A DNA stretch of 39,376 bases from a bacterium. GTDB taxonomy: Bacteria; Planctomycetota; UBA1135; UBA2386. Made by a program: the position numbers and the translations under genes. The notes beneath the pieces are model-generated. The model worked only from the letters and a program-made list of their open reading frames with translations. It ran no database searches and was not told the origin of the DNA. Location: positions 1 through 39,376 of the forward strand of contig JANSXC010000040.1 in the NCBI GenBank assembly GCA_024743115.1, read 5' to 3'. Positions 24,743 through 33,237 of this stretch are shown piece by piece (within the stretch, counting starts at the first letter, position 1; every line of letters begins with the position of its first letter).

Positions 24743-25804
24743 TCACGGCGGTCCTGGTGCCTCGACGTCGCGGTGCGGGTTCGAGCGCCGCGCATGCTCC
24801 TGCAGATCGACGATCTCGTCGTGTTCGTCGACGATCTCCTGACCGAGCAGAGCCTCGAGCACGTCCTCGAGCGAGACGATGCCCTCGAACGAACCATACT
24901 CGTCGACGACCCCGACGAGGTGTCGCCGGCGTTCGAGGAACAGATGCAGCAGCTCGTGCGCGGCCATGGTCTCCGGCACGTTCTCCAGTGGCTTGATGAG
25001 CTCCGCCAGCGTCGCCGTGCTGGCCAAGGCGCCGCGCCTGGCCCGCACGACCGCGTCGAACACTTCGCGTCGATACACGACGCCGAGGATCGCATCCGTG
25101 TCGCCCTCCTCGTGCACGGGAACGCGTGAGTGCACCCAGCGATCCGCGGCCGCGACCGCGTCCTCGAGGGTCATCGTCGCGGGCAACATCTCGACCACAC
25201 GCCGCGGCGTCATGAGCTCACGCACCTGCATACGATCGAGCTGCAATGCATTGCGCACCCAGACATGTTCTTCGCCGCGGACCATCCCGTGGCGCCGCGC
25301 GAGCTGCGAGAACACGAGCACCTCGTCCTCGCTCGGCCCTTGCGGCCCGTGCCCGCCGGTCAGCCAGCGCATCGCCGCACGCGTCGGTCGCGCAATCGGC
25401 CACGCGATCCACGTCAGCACCTGCAGCGGCCACGCGAGCCCCGGCCCGAAGGTCGCCGCGAGCCGCACGCCGAGACTCTTGGGAATGATCTCGGTCAGCA
25501 CGAGCACGGCGACCGTGAAGATCGTCGCGAACCATACGACGGCGTCCTCGCCGTAGGCCGCGGCAACCATCGCACCGCACCACGCAGCGCCGACGGTGTG
25601 CGCGACCGTGTTGATCGTCAGAATCGCGGCGATCGGTTCTTCGACGTCGTCTCGCAAGCGGGCGAGGCGATCCGCGCCCTGCCGCTTCTGCTGCTTCGCG
25701 AGTTCAACCTGCGCTGGCGTCACGGCATACAGCGCGGCCTCGAACAACGAACAGAGAAACGACGCCAGAAGGGTCGCGATCGCGACGGTGAGTATCAGTT
25801 CCAT
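24743..25804 (-). CDS. CNNM/HlyC-type (DUF21 + CBS pair) integral membrane protein
   Basis: From ATG 25804 the product has 353 residues. An N-terminal DUF21 membrane domain (about 1-165: LILTVAIATLLASFLCSLFEAALYAV, ILTINTVAHTVGAAWCGAM, LTEIIPKSLGVRLA) is followed by a pair of CBS domains (about 190-330: RELMTPRRVVEMLPATMT, HSRVPVHEEG, HLVGVVDEYGSFEGIVSLEDV). Relatives handle divalent cations, often Mg or Co. The family's C-terminal CorC/HlyC domain is absent; the protein ends soon after the second CBS with a charged tail. The frame is open further upstream, but DUF21 begins at 25804 and a -10-like TATACT lies just before it. Confidence 0.88.
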   Translation of the reverse strand: MELILTVAIATLLASFLCSLFEAALYAVTPAQVELAKQQKRQGADRLARLRDDVEEPIAAILTINTVAHTVGAAWCGAMVAAAYGEDAVVWFATIFTVAVLVLTEIIPKSLGVRLAATFGPGLAWPLQVLTWIAWPIARPTRAAMRWLTGGHGPQGPSEDEVLVFSQLARRHGMVRGEEHVWVRNALQLDRMQVRELMTPRRVVEMLPATMTLEDAVAAADRWVHSRVPVHEEGDTDAILGVVYRREVFDAVVRARRGALASTATLAELIKPLENVPETMAAHELLHLFLERRRHLVGVVDEYGSFEGIVSLEDVLEALLGQEIVDEHDEIVDLQEHARRSNPHRDVEAPGPP

Positions 25805-25815
25805 CGAAGCGCGGA

Positions 25816-25862
25816 AGTATATGCCCGACCCACTGCCGCGACGCGCCAACGCCGCGTATCCT
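25816..25862. promoter_or_regulatory. Divergent -10 elements with very short leaders
   Basis: Reading leftward, TATACT occupies 25821-25816, 11 bases before the ATG at 25804. Reading rightward, TATCCT lies at 25857-25862, 6 bases before the ATG at 25869. Both genes lack a Shine-Dalgarno. The layout suggests two divergent, leaderless or near-leaderless transcripts. No -35 was found. Confidence 0.35.
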
Positions 25863-25868
25863 GCCGCC

Positions 25869-27185
25869 ATGCGTGTCGCCCGCATGTCGTTCGCCCTGCT
25901 CGCCACCACTTGCGGTACGGCCCATGCCCACGCCCAGGCGCCAGCCGCCGAGCCGGAGCAGCCCGGTGCCGTCGCGGCGGACGGCTTGCCGCTGATCGCG
26001 CGAGCGGTGCAAGGCCGCACGATCACGGCCATGCGGTCGTTCTCTCAGGGCCTCGCGACCGACGGGCAGGGCCGGATCTGGTGTATGGTCGCCGAGCACG
26101 ACGACAGCGAGCCGGAAGACCGCGAACTCTGGCTGCACGTCAGCGCCGATCGCGGCACGTCGTGGCGACGCGTACCGGGCTCGCGCGCGCTCCGCAGCTA
26201 CTACGGGGCGCTCGCGGGCGAGCCCGACTCCAGCGTGCTCCACGTCGTCCGCTGCTCGCGCCTCGGCCAGGAGAAATACAGCTCGGCGGTCTACCAGCGC
26301 TTCGACACCAACAAGGGCGCCTGGCTCGACGAACCCGAAGTGCTGCGCCGCGGCAACGGCGACCAGGATCAGTTCGGCGTGTCGGACCTGGCGATCGGTG
26401 CCGACGGCACGGTCGCCACGTTGGTGACGACGCACCGCGCGCCGAAGCGACCGCCGTGGCCCAGCGGCTGGAGTTCGGGGCTGTTCGTGCATTCACCGGA
26501 CGCCGCGGCCTGGCAGGGCCCGTTCCCGATCAACGTCGCCACGTACGGCGTCTGGGCCAACCTGCAGCTGCTCGACGGCCGCGCCCATACGACGTATCGC
26601 ACGTCGCCGAGTCACTCGATGATCGGCTACCGCTCCTTCGCGCTCGCGGATCAGAAGTTCGAGCAGCCGAAGGACGTCGAGATCAGCGTGCGACCGGCCT
26701 CCGGCCGCTTCGTATCGAACGCGAGTTCGCTGCTCATCGATCCGTTCGGCGGCATCACGGTGCTCTACCCAGCCGCGGGCCGCAAGAACGGCAAGGGGCA
26801 GATCCTGCTCGCGAGATCGGAGGACGGCAAGCGGTGGCAGTCGAGCGTTCTCGCCGAGGACCCCGAGTTGCACGCCGGCAACCTCGCGCACGAGCACATG
26901 GCATTGGTGCGTGGCCCGGGCCGCCAGGCGATCGCGCTCTACAGCAAGCAGACCGAGGATCACCGCGTGCTCTACCGCCGCATCATCGACGGTGGCCGGA
27001 TCATGGAAGCCGAGCGCGAGCTCGCCCGCAGCAAGCTCGCCGGGGCCTACACCCGCATCTCGACACTGCGCGATCCGCGCTGCAGCAGCGGCGTCTGGGC
27101 CGCCGTTTCGGGCCGCGACGAAGGCCAGGCGCTCGGCGTCCGCGCGATCCGGGCCAAACGCGCGCAGCCCGTGCGCTGGCGGTAG
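25869..27185 (+). CDS. Secreted sialidase-fold (BNR/Asp-box) protein
   Basis: From ATG 25869 the product has 438 residues. Residues 1-23 form a signal peptide (MSFALLATTCGTAHAHAQA). A six-bladed sialidase-like fold is suggested by an Asp-box SADRGTSW (92-99), a degenerate second one (RSEDGKRW), and alternating strands with polar turns (GLATDGQGRIWCMVAEHDD, SDLAIGADGTVATLVTTHR). The sialidase Arg triad and Tyr/Glu cannot be assigned by eye, so enzyme activity is not claimed. An in-frame ATG at 25821 is possible but lies upstream of the -10 and gives a poorer signal peptide. Confidence 0.78.
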   Translation: MRVARMSFALLATTCGTAHAHAQAPAAEPEQPGAVAADGLPLIARAVQGRTITAMRSFSQGLATDGQGRIWCMVAEHDDSEPEDRELWLHVSADRGTSWRRVPGSRALRSYYGALAGEPDSSVLHVVRCSRLGQEKYSSAVYQRFDTNKGAWLDEPEVLRRGNGDQDQFGVSDLAIGADGTVATLVTTHRAPKRPPWPSGWSSGLFVHSPDAAAWQGPFPINVATYGVWANLQLLDGRAHTTYRTSPSHSMIGYRSFALADQKFEQPKDVEISVRPASGRFVSNASSLLIDPFGGITVLYPAAGRKNGKGQILLARSEDGKRWQSSVLAEDPELHAGNLAHEHMALVRGPGRQAIALYSKQTEDHRVLYRRIIDGGRIMEAERELARSKLAGAYTRISTLRDPRCSSGVWAAVSGRDEGQALGVRAIRAKRAQPVRWR

Positions 27186-27221
27186 TGGTTCTCGTCAAGA
27201 GTCGGACAGGAGTCCCACTAC
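27182..27221 (+). terminator. Inverted repeat over the stop codon of the sialidase-fold gene
   Basis: GTAGTGG (27182-27188) and CCACTAC (27215-27221) form a 7-bp inverted repeat that includes the stop codon. There is no T tract, so it may be a weak or factor-dependent terminator, or an mRNA 3' stem. Confidence 0.25.
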
Positions 27222-27337
27222 GACTTGTCGTTCGCGCCACCGACTTGTGAAGAACTTCTCCGCCCACGAGATCCGCTGACCCGGTAGGAATAGTTCGCGG
27301 CCCGATCGCATGAGGCGGTCGGCAGCAGGCGGCGAAC

Positions 27338-28741
27338 ATGGGAACGACGATCCGGGTCCTCGGCTGGACGAGCCTCTGGCTCTGCGCGATCTACGGCGCG
27401 GGGCACCTTCTGAGCACGCTATACTTCGGATTCGACAATCTGGCGCCCGCGCGCCGACCTCGGACCAAGGCCACGCGAGCACTCGAACCGGCGCAGCAAC
27501 GCCTCGTCAGCGCGCTGTCGCGCGTGCTCGCCGAAGACGGCGTGACCGAAGCCGGGCGGTGGGCCGAAGCGATCGTGCGCGCGGCGCCGACCACGGATCC
27601 GGGTTACATCGCGCTCGTCACGGCCCAGGTGCGGCGCGAATCGCACTTCCTCGCGACCGACCTCGAGTGGTTGTTCATGCGGCTCGTGCCCGACCTGGTC
27701 CACGAGCTCGGCGTGCCGGACCCGATCCGCACGATCGGCCCGATGCAGGTGCAGCGCTGGCGACTGCACGACGTGTTCGAACGCACGCTCGGCCGCGAAC
27801 TCGACGCCCACGACATCAAGCAGCTCGCCGCCGATATCGAGGTCGGGGTCGCCGCCTGCGTTGCGGTGCTCGATCCGATCGTGCGGAATCATGTGCCCGA
27901 TCGCCGGCTGCTGGGCTGGTTCACGTCCCAGGGCGCAACCGGCCTGACATCGTCCGACGACCGCACGCTGGCCCGCGACTGGCTCGGCACGCTGCCCGCA
28001 GAACGCGGACCGCTCGCGCTGCTGCAGAAGCACCTCTCCGACCTGACCCGCACCCCGATCGCGCTCGACGGCGTGATCGGCGAACGGACGCGCGAGATCG
28101 CGAACCTGCTCGTGCGTGATCTGGCGCCACCATTGCGAGCCGACTTTGCCGCAACGGAGCTGCCACCGCGCGCCCTCGCGACCGTGCGCCGGCTGTGGGA
28201 GCGGCGTTACGGCCCGGCCGGCACGGACCGCATCGCGCCGCGCATCACGCACGACCCGCGACTTGCGTTCGTGTTCGCCGACTTCAACAGCGGCAACGGT
28301 GCGTCGCGGACCGCCGCGTTGCAGTTCCTGCTGCGCGACGCGACGGCCCCCGAGCTCGCGGTCGACGGCAAGTTCGGGCCGCGGACCAGAGCCGCGATGC
28401 GTCGACTGTTCGCCGAGCACGTCGCCGATACCACGCGCCGCGCGGACTACCTCGCGCTGATCGACGCCGGCCACAAGCCACGCTGGGTCCGCGCCCAGGC
28501 CTTCGAACTCGCCGCGGCACTCTGGCGCACGCGCCACGACCACGAACCCCCGACCGCGCTCGTTCCCGATCTGTGGCACAGCGGCTTCGCGCAGGACGTC
28601 AAAGGCATCGGCCGCATCTCCGTCGAAGGCTACGTGGCCGGCTCGGCGGCGTTCTTCGAGGACTACTACGCGCGACTGTTGACCTACACCGGGCACGAGT
28701 TGGCGCCGGCCGAGGCCGACGGGGCCGCTTCACCGCGCTGA
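27338..28741 (+). CDS. DUF1615-like, lytic-transglycosylase-like envelope protein
   Basis: The 467-residue protein begins with a membrane anchor or uncleaved signal (about 7-30, VLGWTSLWLCAIYGAGHLLSTLYF). Residues 75-180 resemble a lysozyme-like fold: QVRRESHF supplies Glu101 as the likely catalytic residue and GPMQV (134-138) matches the GLMQ motif of SLT-type transglycosylases. Later, FADFNSGNGASRTAALQF matches the (D)FNAG.YASRNAAFQ block I associate with DUF1615, and AVDGKFGPRTRAAMRRLF resembles a peptidoglycan-binding repeat. The inferred role is murein cleavage or binding outside the membrane. Its 3' end overlaps the convergent regulator gene by 12 bp. Confidence 0.68.
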   Translation: MGTTIRVLGWTSLWLCAIYGAGHLLSTLYFGFDNLAPARRPRTKATRALEPAQQRLVSALSRVLAEDGVTEAGRWAEAIVRAAPTTDPGYIALVTAQVRRESHFLATDLEWLFMRLVPDLVHELGVPDPIRTIGPMQVQRWRLHDVFERTLGRELDAHDIKQLAADIEVGVAACVAVLDPIVRNHVPDRRLLGWFTSQGATGLTSSDDRTLARDWLGTLPAERGPLALLQKHLSDLTRTPIALDGVIGERTREIANLLVRDLAPPLRADFAATELPPRALATVRRLWERRYGPAGTDRIAPRITHDPRLAFVFADFNSGNGASRTAALQFLLRDATAPELAVDGKFGPRTRAAMRRLFAEHVADTTRRADYLALIDAGHKPRWVRAQAFELAAALWRTRHDHEPPTALVPDLWHSGFAQDVKGIGRISVEGYVAGSAAFFEDYYARLLTYTGHELAPAEADGAASPR

Positions 28742-29914
28742 CCTCGCCCGCCTGGCTCGCGAAGTCACCGACGAGTCGCGATTCTCCGAAGGCGAGGTCG
28801 GAGTGATCGTCCACGCCCAATCCTCGCCAGCCAGGCTCGCGGAACCAACGAACACCTCGAACCGCCTCGAACCGCTCTTGCGCGGCAGCGGCCAGAACCG
28901 ATGCGGCTCGGCACAGAACAACTTCCCCAGCGCCTTGGTCGCGCCGGCTGAATAGCCGAACAGCGCCACCTGCATGGACCGCCTCTGCTGGTCTTCCGCA
29001 ACCACGACGATCCCCGAGTCTGACTTGCCGGCTTCAAACGGCGCAAGCTCCCAAGGCCCCACTCGCGAAGAGCGCCAGTAGCAGCCGACGCCGCGCCTCC
29101 TGACGCGACCGGGAGGCGCCTCGGCAGAACCGAAACAACTGTCCGGCAACATGTCTTCGCTCGGCTCACGGTACCGCAGAAACACCGGAACCCCGCCGTT
29201 GCTCGCCGCCCGCTCGAATGGCGCACAATCGAACAAGTCGGCGATAAACGCCTCGGTGAGGAGGTTCACGCGCTGAGACCCAATGAGCAGGGAGCCGGTG
29301 TTTTCTCTGTCCTTCAGCTTCTTGAGGCCTTCTCCAGCCGCGTATATGTCCGTGGCCGCGTTCTTCGCCTTGGCTCGCCGGCTCGAAGCGATGTGCAACG
29401 AAACGTTGTCCCAGGCCAGATCCTGAAACCTCGCACCATCGCTGGTCAACTGCTGGGTGATGCGCGTCGCAACAGAAGAATCCGCGCCGGAGATCCAGGG
29501 ATCGCGGTGGCTGCTGCGGGCACCAATCTTCTCGAAGTAGCGCTCACCAAGATGCAAGACGAGTCGGTCGACCTCGCAGAGCGCGTCCCACGGTCCCGAG
29601 TACCGCAGCAGGGCGCCGGGCAGAATCTGTCGTAGCCCGCGTCGACGCTCGGGATCCGGCACGTTCGCCAGGAGCCACTCGCAGATCGGGCCGAGGTAGC
29701 CCAACGTGATCGCAGAAACGTGCCCGTTGAGGATCTTCGACACGGTCTGACGACTCACATCGAGATCCACCGCAAGCTGCTCGATCGGACCACGGCGGGG
29801 AATGTTGAACTGGCTCATCAAGTCGAGCACGGCGAGACGGACTTTCATGAGTTTTTCGTGTGTCGCCTCGACGCTGACTTCGCGAGTTCGAGAGGCGCCC
29901 GGCGAGCGCGACAT
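28730..29914 (-). CDS. HTH transcriptional regulator with a large uncharacterised C-terminal domain
   Basis: The 394-residue protein has a lambda-repressor-like helix-turn-helix near residues 43-66 (IEQLAVDLDVSRQTVSKIL), followed by helices to about 110. The remaining 280 residues have no domain I can name with confidence. They include LLIGSQRVNLLTEAFIADLF, a run of basic residues near 270, and SGIVVVAEDQQRRSMQVALF then GYSAGATKALGKLF. That arrangement suggests a Rossmann-like ligand sensor (inference). Its codon use is less GC-biased than its neighbours, which may point to transfer. It is divergent from the beta-helix gene, with a repeat-bearing gap between. Other possible starts are ATG 29848 and nearby GTG codons. 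Confidence 0.75.
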   Translation of the reverse strand: MSRSPGASRTREVSVEATHEKLMKVRLAVLDLMSQFNIPRRGPIEQLAVDLDVSRQTVSKILNGHVSAITLGYLGPICEWLLANVPDPERRRGLRQILPGALLRYSGPWDALCEVDRLVLHLGERYFEKIGARSSHRDPWISGADSSVATRITQQLTSDGARFQDLAWDNVSLHIASSRRAKAKNAATDIYAAGEGLKKLKDRENTGSLLIGSQRVNLLTEAFIADLFDCAPFERAASNGGVPVFLRYREPSEDMLPDSCFGSAEAPPGRVRRRGVGCYWRSSRVGPWELAPFEAGKSDSGIVVVAEDQQRRSMQVALFGYSAGATKALGKLFCAEPHRFWPLPRKSGSRRFEVFVGSASLAGEDWAWTITPTSPSENRDSSVTSRARRARSAR

Positions 29915-29953
29915 TGTCGCCCGAACGTCACTGAGCGTCGCTCTCTAGTTTAC

Positions 29954-29990
29954 GAGGGTAACGATCCTCAGCTTAGCCTCATGAATCCTT
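29954..29990. promoter_or_regulatory. Possible operator: short inverted repeat plus CCTC-type repeats at helical spacing
   Basis: GAGG (29954-29957) and CCTC (29966-29969) form an inverted repeat with an 8-base spacer. CCTC/CCTT cores recur at 29966, 29977 and 29987, spaced 11 and 10 bases, so they face one side of the helix. They lie 40-76 bases upstream of the regulator's start in an AT-richer 236-bp gap (29915-30150) shared with the beta-helix gene. An autoregulatory site is plausible but unproven. I see nothing else in the gap. Confidence 0.35.
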
Positions 29991-30150
29991 GTTTCACCCT
30001 GAACACGACACTCAATCCGGAACTTCGCCCATAAGAGGATGTTCAAATCTCGGTGCTTCTTGACCCAGAAACGACGCAAGCACAACTTGCCTGGACCGCA
30101 GTCGCCACGAAGGCGACTCGATCCCCCCTGACTCCAGCCTGGACAAGACC

Positions 30151-31608
30151 ATGACCATGCTCCTTCGCATCGCGCTCTGCGCCCTGCTGCTGCTCACCAA
30201 CCTGACCTGCCAAACCCCGGTCTCAGGATCCGTCTCCGGCACGTGGAATGCCGCGGGCAGCCCCTACCTCGTCGCCGCCGACGTCACCGTACCTCACGGC
30301 CAGACCCTGTCCATCGAAGCCGGCTCCGAGATCCGCTTCTTCGCCGGAACCTCGATCTACGTCGACGGTCAGATACTGGCGCGCGGGACCGCCGCTCGGC
30401 GGATTCTCTTCGTCGAACTCGTCACGGCTCAGCCCTGGGGCACCATCAGCGTTCGCGCCCGGAGCAACACACCGCCTCAGAGTTCGTTCGAGTTTTGCGA
30501 CTTCCGCGGCGCAGCCAGCGCCGTGCATGCCTACGCCCGAGGTGTAAACGCCGGCTGGACGAACCTGACGGTGACGATCGCCGACTGCTCGTTCGATGCC
30601 TGCACCAACGGGTTCGTGGGCGAAGCGCTCGGCTGGAACCACTATATAGTCGGCACACCCAGCCGCCGACACGGCAGGCTTCTCCCCATCATCGAGCGAT
30701 GCCGGTTCGAAAACCTCGACGTGGCCATCAGCCTGAACTGCTTCGGGAGTTGCAACGTCTGGTGCGGCAGCGCCGACGTGGGAATCGCAGTCCGCAGCAA
30801 CCAATTCCGCGCGGTCGCGACCGTGATGCAGATGGCGCAGAACGCCACCGCCTCGGGCACCTTCGCCGGCAACACGGTCATTGACTGTGACTACGGCGTG
30901 CGAGCAGGCGCGGACTTCGCCGTGGACATCGCGAACAACATCTTCGCGGACTGCGAGACGGCTCTCGATGTGACGACGAACTCGGCAGTCCACTACAACG
31001 CGTTCCACAATAACACGACGGCGTGTTCCGGGTGCCTCGTCAGCTTTGGCGCGGCCGTCTGGACCAACCGGAACAACCACCCATGCGACCTCGGGTTCAA
31101 CATCTTCGCCGATCCGCTATTCGTCGACCCGACGCAACACGACTACCGCCTGGCGGCCGGATCACCGGCCCTCGAGGCCGGCCATCCGACCACTGCGATC
31201 ACGGGGCTGGACACGCACTCCGATCCACGCAACCTCGACGCCGACGGTGACGGCGTTGCCTGGAGCGACCTGGGGTTCGACGAGTTCAACGTCGTCGACT
31301 ACTCGGTGAGCGGCCCGGCAACCGTCGGTTCATCTCTGACTCACCAGGTCGATGCGCCACCGGGGTGGGCCTTCTTCGTCGCGGCCGCATTCCTTCCCGG
31401 TGACACGCCAGCTGGCGGGCTGGGCGCGATCCTGCTGTCGGGCCCGATCGTCCTCTTCGCCAACGGCGCAGCACCCGGCTCGGTGACGTCCTCGATTCCG
31501 AACCTCCCGCAGTTCGTCGGACTCGACATCTTCTTCCAGGCTGCCGCGGTCTCACCCGCGCTCGTCCCCGCGTCGCTGAGCCGCCGGATCGCGGTGCGCC
31601 TGCACTGA
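30151..31608 (+). CDS. Secreted right-handed parallel beta-helix protein with shared C-terminal domain
   Basis: The 485-residue protein starts with a signal peptide (LLRIALCALLLLTNLTCQ); ATG 30157 is an equal start candidate. Residues about 28-340 are a right-handed parallel beta-helix: an opening block typical of the family (SGTWNAAGSPYLVAADVTVP, LSIEAGSEIRFF), short coils ending in Asn/Asp (FAGNTVIDCDYGV, DIANNIFADCETAL, VHYNAFHNN), and a closing block (DPLFVDPTQHDYRLAAGSPA) before a DLGFDEF segment. The last 105 residues are the recurrent C-terminal beta domain (NLPQFVGLDIFFQAAAVSP, ending RRIAVRLH). No polysaccharide lyase or hydrolase catalytic set is visible. It is followed 70 bp later by the GH16-like gene on the same strand. 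Confidence 0.85.
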   Translation: MTMLLRIALCALLLLTNLTCQTPVSGSVSGTWNAAGSPYLVAADVTVPHGQTLSIEAGSEIRFFAGTSIYVDGQILARGTAARRILFVELVTAQPWGTISVRARSNTPPQSSFEFCDFRGAASAVHAYARGVNAGWTNLTVTIADCSFDACTNGFVGEALGWNHYIVGTPSRRHGRLLPIIERCRFENLDVAISLNCFGSCNVWCGSADVGIAVRSNQFRAVATVMQMAQNATASGTFAGNTVIDCDYGVRAGADFAVDIANNIFADCETALDVTTNSAVHYNAFHNNTTACSGCLVSFGAAVWTNRNNHPCDLGFNIFADPLFVDPTQHDYRLAAGSPALEAGHPTTAITGLDTHSDPRNLDADGDGVAWSDLGFDEFNVVDYSVSGPATVGSSLTHQVDAPPGWAFFVAAAFLPGDTPAGGLGAILLSGPIVLFANGAAPGSVTSSIPNLPQFVGLDIFFQAAAVSPALVPASLSRRIAVRLH

Positions 31609-31678
31609 GGTTCGGCCCCGTGCCCGGCGATGCGACCCGGCACCCCGCCCACTTCGGCCCCATTCCAGTTCGGTTCCC

Positions 31679-33208
31679 ATGAAACACCTTCTCACGTTGC
31701 TCGCGTCGATCCTCTTCCTGGCCGGCGCTGGATTGACTCAACCTGCCATCACGATCCTGACCACTCCCGCTTACGGAACGATGGGCCAGATCACCGGCCA
31801 GGTGACCGGTATCACACCGGCCGGCCATCGCGTCGCGGTGTATATCCTGGTCGAAGGCCTCGGTTGGTGGTCCAAGCCGACAGCCGCGAGTCCCTCTGTC
31901 CCGGTGAGCGCAAGCGGCACGTTCACGGCTGCCATCGCAACCGGTGGACTCGACCGGTACGCCACGATCATCCATGCAGCCCTGCTGGCACCGGGTGTCT
32001 CGGCTCCGGTCGCGCTCAGCGCGCCACGGATCCCATCGAACCTACAGACGCTGGCGACCGTGACCCGCGAACGGCCCGGACGCACGATCTCCTTCGCTGG
32101 TCACGACTGGGCTGTCAAGGATGGACCGTTGCCGGTCGATCCAGGATCGAACCGGTTCTCGAGCCGGACGAACGATGTGTGGGTCGATGCCGCAGGCCGC
32201 CTTCATCTGACTCTGAAGCAACATGGCTCCTACTGGTGGTCGACCGAGGTCATGCTCCTCGACAGCCTCGGCTACGGAACGTACTCGTTCACGACCGAGT
32301 CGCAGGTCGGCTCACTCGATCCTCGAGTCACCTTCGGCGCATTCGTCTGGGACAACTACGGCGACGGACAGACTCCGGGCAGCCCGCACCGGGAGATCGA
32401 TTTCGAGGACAGCCGCTGGAACAACGCCAACGACCCCACATCCTCGCAATGGGTCGTCCAACCGTATCAGGTCAACGGCAACCTTGGCCGCTACACGGTA
32501 CCCCGGCTGCCGCCGCCACCGATTCTGACCCGGTACTTTCGATGGTCTCCGTCGGCAATCGAGTTCGTCGCGGTCGACGGCGCCGAGACGCCATGCAGCG
32601 CGGCTGGCCAGCCGGCCTACATTCGCGCGACGTACCTGCATGACCCGAGCCGGCAGCACTACGTGCCTACGCCTGGCCGAGAGCGCTTCCGCTTCAATCT
32701 CTGGTTGAACTCGGGCTCGGCACCGCTCAACAACGCGCCGGTCGAAGTCATCATCACCGACTTCCGTTTCTCGCCCTTCGATGGCATCTACCCGCTCGGG
32801 TGCGGATCAAACCCATCCGGCAGCTTTTCGGTTCTGTCGGGCGGTCCAGTCCTGGGATCGACGATGATCCTCGGCGCACACAACCCGCTGGCTACGCAGA
32901 ACCACGGCGCGCTCGTCGCATTCTTGGCAACGCCGATCATGGCGAGCCGCTTTCCGTGCGGGATCGCCTACCCGGGCTGGGGAATGGCGGGCGGCGCTGG
33001 CGAACTCGTGCTGGACCTCGGGTCGTTGATCACTCACTTCTCCGGCACGCCCTGGACCGGCGCTCCCGTGCCGTGGTCGATCTCCTTTCCGAACAACCCA
33101 GCGTTCGCCGGGGTCACGCTCGGATTCCAGGGCATCCTGCTCGACCCCAGCCCATCGGCTACTCAACAGATCGCCCTGACTGCCGGACTCCAGGTCTGCC
33201 TGCGATGA
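31679..33208 (+). CDS. Secreted GH16-like glycoside hydrolase with N-terminal beta domain and shared C-terminal domain
   Basis: The 509-residue product has a signal peptide (1-20, LLTLLASILFLAGAGLT). Residues 24-118 form a beta sandwich (VAVYILVEGLGWWSKPT) of the type that precedes some GH16 modules. Residues about 125-370 are GH16-like: WVDAAGRLHLTLKQ, SLGYGTYSF, VTFGAFVWDNYG, and the catalytic signature EIDFE (Glu239, Asp241, Glu243), which fits ExDxxE with nucleophile, assistant and acid/base in place. It should cut beta-glucan- or galactan-type chains; the substrate cannot be told. The C-terminal 135 residues are the shared beta domain (PLGCGSNPSGSFSVLSGGP, ISFPNNPAFAGVTLGFQG, ending LTAGLQVCLR). 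Confidence 0.82.
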   Translation: MKHLLTLLASILFLAGAGLTQPAITILTTPAYGTMGQITGQVTGITPAGHRVAVYILVEGLGWWSKPTAASPSVPVSASGTFTAAIATGGLDRYATIIHAALLAPGVSAPVALSAPRIPSNLQTLATVTRERPGRTISFAGHDWAVKDGPLPVDPGSNRFSSRTNDVWVDAAGRLHLTLKQHGSYWWSTEVMLLDSLGYGTYSFTTESQVGSLDPRVTFGAFVWDNYGDGQTPGSPHREIDFEDSRWNNANDPTSSQWVVQPYQVNGNLGRYTVPRLPPPPILTRYFRWSPSAIEFVAVDGAETPCSAAGQPAYIRATYLHDPSRQHYVPTPGRERFRFNLWLNSGSAPLNNAPVEVIITDFRFSPFDGIYPLGCGSNPSGSFSVLSGGPVLGSTMILGAHNPLATQNHGALVAFLATPIMASRFPCGIAYPGWGMAGGAGELVLDLGSLITHFSGTPWTGAPVPWSISFPNNPAFAGVTLGFQGILLDPSPSATQQIALTAGLQVCLR

Positions 33209-33237
33209 CCTGGCGACGCCTGCAGGCCCCAAACCGA

